The notes under the pieces: model-generated | Databases searched by the model: none | What the model saw: the letters and a program-made list of their open reading frames with translations, nothing else | What the model was told of the DNA's origin: nothing | Assembly (NCBI RefSeq): GCF_001685355.1 | Contig: NZ_CP016438.1 | Coordinates: 744,001-808,000 of the forward strand | Length of the DNA: 64,000 bases | Direction: 5' to 3' | Origin: Streptomyces lincolnensis | GTDB lineage: Bacteria > Actinomycetota > Actinomycetes > Streptomycetales > Streptomycetaceae | In this document: one piece after another, positions 58,490 through 64,000 of the stretch | How the letters are laid out: each line of letters opens with the position of its first letter | Position numbering within the stretch: the first letter of the stretch is position 1 | Position numbers and translations under genes: made by a program

Positions 58490-59254
58490 ATGGCCTGGTC
58501 GATCGCGCAGGTGGCGCGGATGTCCAAGGTGACATCGCGGACGCTGCGGCATTACGACGAGATCGGCCTGCTGCCACCCGCATGGATCGGGAGCAACGGG
58601 CACCGCTACTACGAGGAGGCCGATCTGCTGCGGTTGCAGCAGATCCTGCTGATGCGGGAGCTGGACCTGGGGCTGCGCGAGATCCAGGCGGTCCTGGACA
58701 GCCGGCTCGACCAGGTGGCCGTGCTCCGTGAGCACCACCAACGGCTGCTCGCGGAACGGGACCGGCTGGAGACGCTGGCCCGTACGGTCGGCCGCACCAT
58801 CGCCGAACTGGAAGAAGGTGAGGGCAAGGACCGGATGACGAAGATCAACAAGCCGGAGAACCTCTTCGACGGGTTCCAGAGCCCCTCCGATGCCGAGGCC
58901 GAGGTACGGGAGCGGTGGCCGCAGGCATGGGAGCAGTCCCGGCAGGCCGTCGACGCGATGACCTCCGAGGACACGGAGCGCCGGCAGCGTGAGGTGACGG
59001 CGCAGATGATCCGTATGGCGGAGTTCATGGTGGCCGGCACGCCGGTGTCCGACCCTGCGGTACAGGCCGAGGTGGACGCCAACTACCAGAACATCTGCCG
59101 GTTCTGGACCCCGACCGCGGCCGCCTACAAGGGAGTGGGCCAGACCTATGTCGACGACCCGCAGATGCGGGCCAACTTCGACAGGATCGCCGACGGTCTC
59201 GCCGTCTACCAGCGCGACGCGATGACCGTGTACGCCGATACCCGGCTGAGCTGA
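58490..59254 (+). CDS. TipA-type MerR regulator with TipAS domain
   Basis: A 254-aa regulator from ATG 58490. The MerR HTH/wing (MAWSIAQVARMSKVTSRTLR, HYDEIGLLPPAWIGSNGHRY, YYEEADLLRLQQILLMREL) and coiled-coil (REHHQRLLAERDRLETLART) are complete. The C-terminal TipAS-like domain (LFDGFQSPSDAEAEVRERWP, VDANYQNICRFWTPTAAAYK, YVDDPQMRANFDRIADGLAV) binds thiopeptides in S. lividans TipA. The TipA Cys that couples covalently to thiopeptides is not visible; the one candidate Cys is in NICRFWTP. It is therefore a TipA-like sensor, not necessarily a covalent one. Confidence 0.92.
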   Translation: MAWSIAQVARMSKVTSRTLRHYDEIGLLPPAWIGSNGHRYYEEADLLRLQQILLMRELDLGLREIQAVLDSRLDQVAVLREHHQRLLAERDRLETLARTVGRTIAELEEGEGKDRMTKINKPENLFDGFQSPSDAEAEVRERWPQAWEQSRQAVDAMTSEDTERRQREVTAQMIRMAEFMVAGTPVSDPAVQAEVDANYQNICRFWTPTAAAYKGVGQTYVDDPQMRANFDRIADGLAVYQRDAMTVYADTRLS

Positions 59255-59349
59255 CCGCACGCGCCCAAGGGCTGTTCGGCGGGTCATGAGCGCAGCCAGA
59301 GGCCGGCCCCCTCCGCAACGCCGCATGACAGGACGGGCCGCGAGCAGGA

Positions 59350-60114
59350 TCAACCGACAGGGACTCTCTCCCTGAGGAAACCGATCAGCAGATCGGTGAC
59401 AGCCGATGGCCGCTCCATGCTGGGTAGATGGCCCGCCCCAGACAGTTCGACGTGCTCGGCGTTCGGGAGCATGTCCGCCAGCCGGGCCGCGATCTGTCGG
59501 AAGTCCGCCAGGTCATGCGCGCCCGACACGGCAAGGCAGGGAGCCTGAACGGCTGCCGGATCGCACTCGGCTTCTATCGGCTCGAACTCCTCGGCAGCGG
59601 ACATCTGGAGCTCGAAGGCGTGCCGTTGCATCTGGCGAACCGCCTCGCGGACGGTCTCGTCGGCGTCCGGTCCCAGCCAGGTGTCGACCATCAACTCCGT
59701 CGCGCCGGCGATGTCACCCGCCTCGATCAGCGCTTCCTCGCGCTCGCCGAGTGCGATCAGTTCGGCAGAGGGTTCATGCCCGGGAAGGGCTGAGCAGAGC
59801 AACGCGAGGGCGTTCACCCGGTCCGGCCACTGCGCGGCCATCTCCAAAGCGACGTGCCCGCCGTACGAGGAACCCACGAGTGTCGCCTGTGCGATGCCCA
59901 GAGTGTTCAGGAGTGCCAGCACATCCTCGGCGTCGCTGTGAGGCCGGTCCGGCGCCGGAGTCTCACCGAAGCCCCGGAGATCACAGCGCACCAGCCGGTA
60001 ACCCGCGTCGATCAAGGCCGGCCACTGGGCATCCCACATCCGCCGGTCGCACACCCCGGAATGCAACAGCACCAGCACAGGACCGTCTCCGGCCACATCA
60101 TGAGAGAGCGTCAT
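59350..60114 (-). CDS. Alpha/beta-hydrolase
   Basis: A 254-aa alpha/beta-hydrolase from ATG 60114. The oxyanion region is LVLLHSGVCDRRMWDAQW, the nucleophile elbow ATLVGSSYGGHVALEMAAQW (Ser in GSSYGG), the acid in LAVSGAHDLADFRQIA and the His in VELSGAGHLPSMERP. Such enzymes are esterases, peptidases or haloalkane-type hydrolases. The sequence is close to the 3-oxoadipate enol-lactonase/proline-iminopeptidase-like group, and the substrate is unknown. The longer frame to 60180 has no ribosome site. Confidence 0.9.
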   Translation of the reverse strand: MTLSHDVAGDGPVLVLLHSGVCDRRMWDAQWPALIDAGYRLVRCDLRGFGETPAPDRPHSDAEDVLALLNTLGIAQATLVGSSYGGHVALEMAAQWPDRVNALALLCSALPGHEPSAELIALGEREEALIEAGDIAGATELMVDTWLGPDADETVREAVRQMQRHAFELQMSAAEEFEPIEAECDPAAVQAPCLAVSGAHDLADFRQIAARLADMLPNAEHVELSGAGHLPSMERPSAVTDLLIGFLRERVPVG

Positions 60115-60417
60115 CCGGCAGACGCTACTCAGCGACTGCTCGAAACGCCTCTCGATCAGCACCGCCACTGCCCCGCGCATCAGCCCGGCGAATCATGCCG
60201 GTCACAGCACGAGCCACTGGGGACGGTCCCCTCGATCAGCGAGTCCCCGCGCGTGGATACGGCCGATCCCCACAGGGCGGAGATGCCGTGCAGGGCGGCC
60301 CACAGGGGCTCGGCACGAGCTGGCCGTACTCCACACTCTCGGCCAGGCGGCGAGGGGGGTGACTGCCTCCTCGACCCGAGCGCCAATGGCCCCTGTGGCT
60401 GCCGTGCCGAGCACCCG
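60115..60417. other. Intergenic region between hydrolase and Lpd genes
   Basis: About 300 bp, both neighbours transcribed leftward. I found no conserved frame, hairpin or operator that I can defend. It should contain the hydrolase promoter near 60120-60200. Confidence 0.4.
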
Positions 60418-61830
60418 CTACATGTTGATCATGTGGCCGGCCAGGCCGTGGACGGCTTCCTTGACCGCCTCGCCCAGGGTGGGGTGGGCGTGGACGTTGC
60501 GGGCGACCTCGTGGACCGTGAGGTCCCACTGCTGGGCCAGGGTCAGCTCCGGGAGCAGCTCGGTGACGTCGGGGCCGATGAGGTGGCCGCCGAGGAGTTC
60601 GCCGTACTTGGCGTCGCTGATCAGCTTCACGAAACCGGTCGCGTCACCCAGGCCGTGGGCCTTGGCGTTCGCGGTGAACGGGAACTTGGCGACCTGGACG
60701 TCGAAGCCCTCCTCCCTCGCCTGCGCCTCGGTGTAGCCGAAGCTGGCGATCTGCGGCTGGCAGAAGGTGGACCGCGGGATCATCACGTAGTCCAACTCCA
60801 TGGTCTCCGCGTCCGCGATCGTCTCGGCCGCGACCACACCCATCGCCTCGGCGGCATGCGCCAGCATCAGCTTCGCGGTGACGTCGCCGATGGCGTAGAT
60901 GTGCGGCACCGAGGTACGACAGCGGCCGTCGACATCGATCGCGCCGCGCTCGGTGACGCGCACGCCGGTGTTCTCCAGGCCGTATCCGGTGACGTTCGGC
61001 GCGAAGCCGATCGCCTGCAACACCTTGTCCGCCTGAAGGACCTGCTGGGCGCCGTCCGTGCCGGTGACCGTGACACGGACCTGCGGACCCGACTCGTCGA
61101 TCGACTCGACGCGGGTCGAGGTGAGCACATCGATGCCCAACCGGCGGTACTGCTTGGCCAGTTCGGCGGACACCTCCGTGTCCTCCAGCGGGGCGATCCG
61201 GTCCAGGAACTCGACGATCGTCACCTGCACACCGTAGTTGTGCAGCACGTAGGCGAACTCGATGCCGATGGCTCCGGCGCCCGCGATGACGATCGACTGC
61301 GGCAGGTCCTCGGCGAGGATCTGCTCCTCGAAGGTCACCACGCGCGACGTACGGCGGGTGCCGGGCAACAGCCTGGGGCTCGCCCCGGCGGCGATGACGC
61401 AGTGATCGAAGCCGATGGTGCGGGTGTTGCCGTCGTAGTCGGCCACCTGGAGCGTGTGCGGGTCGAGGAACGTGCCGCGACCGCTGATCTCCGTGATCTT
61501 GTTCTTCTTCATCAGGTAGTGGACGCCCTTGACCCGGCCGTCCGCGACCTTCCGGCTGCGGCGGAAGGCCTCCCCGTAGTCGAAGGAGACCTCACCCTCG
61601 ACCTTGATACCGAAGGTCTTCGCCTCGCGCGTGAAGAGGTGCGCGAGTTCGGCGTTGCGCAGCAGGGCCTTGGTGGGGATACAGCCCACGTTCAGACAGA
61701 CGCCGCCCCAGTACTTCTCCTCGACGACCGCGACACGCTTACCCAGTTGGGCGGCCCGGATGGCGGCCACATACCCGCCGGGGCCCGCGCCGAGTACGAC
61801 GACGTCGAAGCGCTCACCCTGCTCGTCCAT
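60418..61830 (-). CDS. lpdA: Dihydrolipoyl dehydrogenase
   Basis: A 470-aa flavoprotein. The FAD-binding start is [20 protein letters not shown], the redox-active disulfide [16 protein letters not shown], the NAD-binding motif [20 protein letters not shown], the second FAD motif [16 protein letters not shown], and the C-terminal dimer His/Glu in [19 protein letters not shown]. It reoxidises dihydrolipoamide in pyruvate, 2-oxoglutarate or branched-chain dehydrogenase complexes. ATG 61830 follows AAAGGAAG. No E1/E2 genes are adjacent; the enzyme can serve several complexes. It appears complete. Confidence 0.96.
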   Translation of the reverse strand: MDEQGERFDVVVLGAGPGGYVAAIRAAQLGKRVAVVEEKYWGGVCLNVGCIPTKALLRNAELAHLFTREAKTFGIKVEGEVSFDYGEAFRRSRKVADGRVKGVHYLMKKNKITEISGRGTFLDPHTLQVADYDGNTRTIGFDHCVIAAGASPRLLPGTRRTSRVVTFEEQILAEDLPQSIVIAGAGAIGIEFAYVLHNYGVQVTIVEFLDRIAPLEDTEVSAELAKQYRRLGIDVLTSTRVESIDESGPQVRVTVTGTDGAQQVLQADKVLQAIGFAPNVTGYGLENTGVRVTERGAIDVDGRCRTSVPHIYAIGDVTAKLMLAHAAEAMGVVAAETIADAETMELDYVMIPRSTFCQPQIASFGYTEAQAREEGFDVQVAKFPFTANAKAHGLGDATGFVKLISDAKYGELLGGHLIGPDVTELLPELTLAQQWDLTVHEVARNVHAHPTLGEAVKEAVHGLAGHMINM

Positions 61831-62168
61831 GGACAGCTTCCTTTCCACTGGGACGGCCCGCCCCCGCAAGGGACCGACTCGCTCCCGATTCGAACAACCT
61901 GGTCATCAACTCGACAGCGGTTTTGCTGGTATGCGCTTCAGCGCCCCGGCGCCATGATCTATGCCCACCCAGCCATCATCGGTGGAGGGCCGACGGCCCG
62001 TCGACTTCGCGCACTCCGGCCCCGGCGGCACCGAGCCTGAGGGTGTCGAGGTGCTCCTGATCCGCACCAGGGACGAAGCGCATCACCTCCTCGCGCGCTT
62101 GCGGTCACGGACTCTTCCTGTTTAGGATTACGATCGTAATTCTACAGCCTACTTCACCGGGAACCTCC
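61831..62168. other. Divergent intergenic region with palindromic site
   Basis: About 340 bp between the Lpd and SDR starts. A coding-like frame ending in TAG at 62124 reads VDFAHSGPGGTEPEGVEVLL, then RTRDEAHHLLARLRS, and is unassigned, possibly a relic. The palindrome at 62127-62140 is listed separately. Confidence 0.5.
62127..62140. promoter_or_regulatory. Palindromic operator-like site before an SDR
   Basis: ATTACGATCGTAAT is a perfect 14-bp palindrome, 29 bp before the SDR start. Its AT-richness stands out in this DNA. It is the size and symmetry of a TetR- or MarR-type site. The TetR remnant at the right edge of the window is one candidate former partner, by inference only. Confidence 0.5.
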
Positions 62169-62867
62169 ATGGACCTCTCCACCAGCACCGCCCTTGTCAC
62201 CGGCGCCAACCGGGGATTCGGCCGGGCCCTCGCCGCCGAACTGCTCAGCCGCGGCGCCACCGTCTACGCCGGCGCCCGCAACCCCGACCAGGTCGACCTG
62301 CCCGGCGTGAAGCCGATCGCGCTCGACATCACCGACCCCGTCTCCGTCGCGGCGGCCGCCGAGGCCACCGGCGACATCACGGTCCTGGTCAACAACGCGG
62401 GGTCGTCCACCGGCGCCGACCTGCTGACCGCCGACCTGGACGCCGTCCGCCTGGAGATGGACACCCACTACTTCGGCACCCTCTCGGTGGCCCGCGCCTT
62501 CGCACCCCAGATCGCGGCCAACGGCGGCGGGACGATACTGAACGTCCTGTCCGGCCTGTCCTGGGTCAGCTTCCCGGACTTCGGCGCCTACTGTGCCGCC
62601 AAGTCCGCCGAGTGGTCGCTCACCAACGCCCTGCGCCTCCAGCTCGCCGGCCAGGGCATCCGCGTGGCCGGCCTGCACGTCGGCTACATGGACACCGACA
62701 TGGTCCGAGCCGTCGACGCGGCCAAGTCCGACCCGGCCGACATCGCGCGGATCGCCGTCGACGGCATCGCCGCCGGCGCCTACGAGATCCTCGCGGACGA
62801 GGCCTCCCGACAGGCGCAGGCCGCACTGGCCGGAGGCGTCTCCGCGCTCTACCCGCAGCTCCCCTGA
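62169..62867 (+). CDS. SDR-family oxidoreductase
   Basis: A 232-aa short SDR from ATG 62169. The cofactor motif is TGANRGFG, the structural motif NNAG in VLVNNAGSSTG, the active site Ser in LNVLSGLSWVS and YCAAKSAEWSLTN as the YxxxK. The C-terminal IARIAVDGIAAGAYEILADE matches short SDRs of the YkvO/FabG-like type. The substrate is unknown. It is convergent with the HxlR regulator, and a 14-bp palindrome precedes it. Confidence 0.93.
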   Translation: MDLSTSTALVTGANRGFGRALAAELLSRGATVYAGARNPDQVDLPGVKPIALDITDPVSVAAAAEATGDITVLVNNAGSSTGADLLTADLDAVRLEMDTHYFGTLSVARAFAPQIAANGGGTILNVLSGLSWVSFPDFGAYCAAKSAEWSLTNALRLQLAGQGIRVAGLHVGYMDTDMVRAVDAAKSDPADIARIAVDGIAAGAYEILADEASRQAQAALAGGVSALYPQLP

Positions 62868-63166
62868 GGACAGCTCCCCCGAGAGCAGCCGCCCAGCGAT
62901 CCGCCCCGAGTCCGGCTGACGGTTGCGGCGGGGCGGCCCCTCAGCCTGTCGTCCGGCCAGGCATGCCCGGCCATTCCCAAGCCGGTGGAGCGCCCCTCCG
63001 GAGGAGACCTTCCGGGACAATGGGATGACTTGGTGGGCCGGCCCCGGGTGACCCTTCCTCTCGCCCCGGGCCGGGGCCATCGAGCCCGCCACGGCGGCCG
63101 TTCTCGTGTCCGCTCGCCGGCCCCACGACCCTCGCCGCCGGGAAAACCGACCGAGGCGTCCTCAGC

Positions 63167-63676
63167 TCACTCGGGCGACCTCACCCGAAAGGCCGGGCCG
63201 GGGACGCTCTCGATGTCCTTCGCCTGCACCGGATGACCCTGTCCGCAGCGGATCTGGACGTCGACGTGCGCACCGCACTCGCGATGGCGCGCCAGGACGG
63301 CCGGCCCCTCCGGGTCGGCACGGTAGCGGTCACCCCACTGCAACAGCCCCATCACAGCCGGCACCAGATCCATCCCCTTGGACGTGATCACGTACTTCGA
63401 CCGGCTCCGCGAGCCCGGCTCCTTGTACGTCTCGGTGGCCAGGATCCCCTCCTCCACCAGCATCCGAAGCCGTGCCGCGAGCAGGTTACGAGGACAGCCG
63501 AGAACCCGTTCGAACTCACCGAAGCGCGACGAGCCGTACCAGACCTCCCGCAGAATCAGGATCGTCCACTTCTCGCCCACGACCTCAAGAGTCCGCGCGA
63601 TCGAGCAGTTCGACGTGTCCCGGTCGAGCCGGGGATCCATGCCGGTGTCTTGCAGAACTTCGGTCCACGCATCCAT
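63167..63676 (-). CDS. HxlR-family transcriptional regulator
   Basis: A 169-aa winged-helix regulator. The HxlR domain reads NCSIARTLEVVGEKWTILIL, REVWYGSSRFGEFERVLGCP, RNLLAARLRMLVEEGILATE, then YVITSKGMDLVPAVMGLLQW, followed by an RCGQGH tail. The N-terminal Cys in the DTSNCSI region is the sort of residue that senses quinones, aldehydes or redox stress in relatives such as HypR and YodB. It is convergent with the SDR gene, a common HxlR target. ATG 63676 is preceded by weakly conserved sequence. It is intact. Confidence 0.93.
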   Translation of the reverse strand: MDAWTEVLQDTGMDPRLDRDTSNCSIARTLEVVGEKWTILILREVWYGSSRFGEFERVLGCPRNLLAARLRMLVEEGILATETYKEPGSRSRSKYVITSKGMDLVPAVMGLLQWGDRYRADPEGPAVLARHRECGAHVDVQIRCGQGHPVQAKDIESVPGPAFRVRSPE

Positions 63677-63806
63677 GAGAGCGATTCTAACCGCTTGAGT
63701 TTACTTTCAGAGACTCAGCCATCCGAGGGTGAGTGTCGCCTCGGGCCACAAGCCACACGGACGGCATCGACGGCTCGGACATCTCCACACTGTCCACGTC
63801 GCCGCC

Positions 63807-64000
63807 CATGAACTGAGCACACAGGCGGATCGGTACGACACGCTGTGGCCCGGCCGAGAGGGACTTGAGGACTTCGTTCGCGGTCACCTGTCGCCCGAGC
63901 ACCGTGACCGGCCCGGCACCGGACGCCCCTCCGCCGCCCTGCTCGACGAGATCAGCCGCTCCACGGACGGCACCAAGCAGGCCACCCAGGGCGCGACGGC
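63807..64000 (+). pseudogene. TetR regulator, N-terminally truncated remnant
   Basis: The frame reads GLEDFVRGHLSPEHRDRPGT, then GRPSAALLDEISRSTDGTKQ, running off the right edge. This is the middle of YcdC/RutR-like TetR regulators (LSPEHRDRP-GCPSAALLDEI). The N-terminal helix-turn-helix is absent: only about 130 bp separate it from the HxlR start, and no TetR HTH is present there. It is a fragment; the rest may lie outside the window. Confidence 0.6.

Noticed and set aside
63687..63902. A 71-codon minus-strand frame near the right edge
   Set aside because: It overlaps the plus-strand TetR remnant, has no recognised domain and no good ribosome site, so it is more likely a shadow.
1..64000. 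CRISPR arrays, tRNA/rRNA genes, phage or integrative-element cores
   Set aside because: No regularly spaced repeats, tRNA-like cloverleaf, rRNA signature, integrase or phage structural gene was seen. Only a transposase tail supports past mobility.

Overview
The window is high-GC actinobacterial DNA, almost certainly from a Streptomyces or close relative. The basis is very G/C-rich third codon positions, GTG and TTG starts, frequent ATGA/GTGA start-stop overlaps, twin-arginine-like and lipoprotein signals, and families typical of the genus: LLM flavin oxidoreductases, TipA-type MerR, MmyB-type XRE regulators, RsbW-like ATPases and a DUF3662 protein. No rRNA, tRNA, CRISPR array or intact transposon was seen. 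It reads as an accessory or arm-like chromosomal segment with intact regulator/enzyme pairs between patches of decayed genes.

Layout. (i) 0-9.3 kb: a NarL-type response regulator, then a cluster of gene remnants at 0.8-1.95 kb (DoxX, histidine kinase, frameshifted SDR, CoA-transferase subunit A). Next come a TetR regulator, a PASTA-like lipoprotein, a DUF1707 protein, an Lrp regulator divergent from an LLM oxidoreductase plus deaminase, an RsbW-like ATPase, a stand-alone DUF3662 protein, a small XRE protein, a broken HAD gene, a peptidoglycan-binding exoprotein and an IS transposase tail. (ii) 9.3-18.1 kb: redox genes (DmoA/NtaA-type monooxygenase, nitroreductase, F420-reductase-like protein, SDR, second LLM enzyme) with TetR and MmyB-type regulators and an MFS exporter. 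(iii) 18.7-21.2 kb: RNase J and a spermidine-synthase-like protein.

(iv) 21.2-39.3 kb is the most coherent block, a plant cell-wall polysaccharide locus. A GH2 enzyme is divergent from a GH74 xyloglucanase. A membrane-anchored expansin follows, then a seven-gene leftward operon starting at 38.1 kb: GH53 galactanase, two rhamnogalacturonan-acetylesterase-type SGNH hydrolases, a PL9-like lyase, a GH43 subfamily-24-like exo-1,3-galactanase, a CBM32-GH53 galactanase and an esterase with a ricin-type lectin domain. The products should together strip and cut the galactan/arabinogalactan and rhamnogalacturonan-I parts of pectin. CebR/LacI-like palindromes sit at the operon promoter and in the GH2/GH74 gap. 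A PaaX-type regulator lies just upstream.

(v) 39.8-47.8 kb: acyl-CoA synthetase and nitronate monooxygenase (coupled), a serine beta-lactamase-type hydrolase, a second MmyB-regulator/SDR pair and a phytoene-desaturase-like FAD enzyme. (vi) 48-56 kb: a Ser/Thr kinase with eight TPR-like repeats, an MpaB-type oxygenase, an iron-box-like site in front of a peptide/nickel-type binding lipoprotein and a fused double permease with no ATPase gene, then an Lrp regulator divergent from a membrane protein. (vii) 56-64 kb: an APH-type phosphotransferase, a SMI1/KNR4 protein, a TipA-type MerR regulator with a 19-bp-spacer promoter, an alpha/beta hydrolase, dihydrolipoyl dehydrogenase, SDR, HxlR regulator and a truncated TetR gene at the right edge.

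The main non-coding result is a related 30-bp operator-like sequence at three places linking the two MmyB-regulator/SDR pairs (14.4, 15.5 and 45.4 kb). The TetR gene at 12.6 kb also has a promoter in which twin 16-bp inverted arms fill and follow the -35/-10 spacer, and a 41-bp near-perfect palindrome precedes the xyloglucanase gene.
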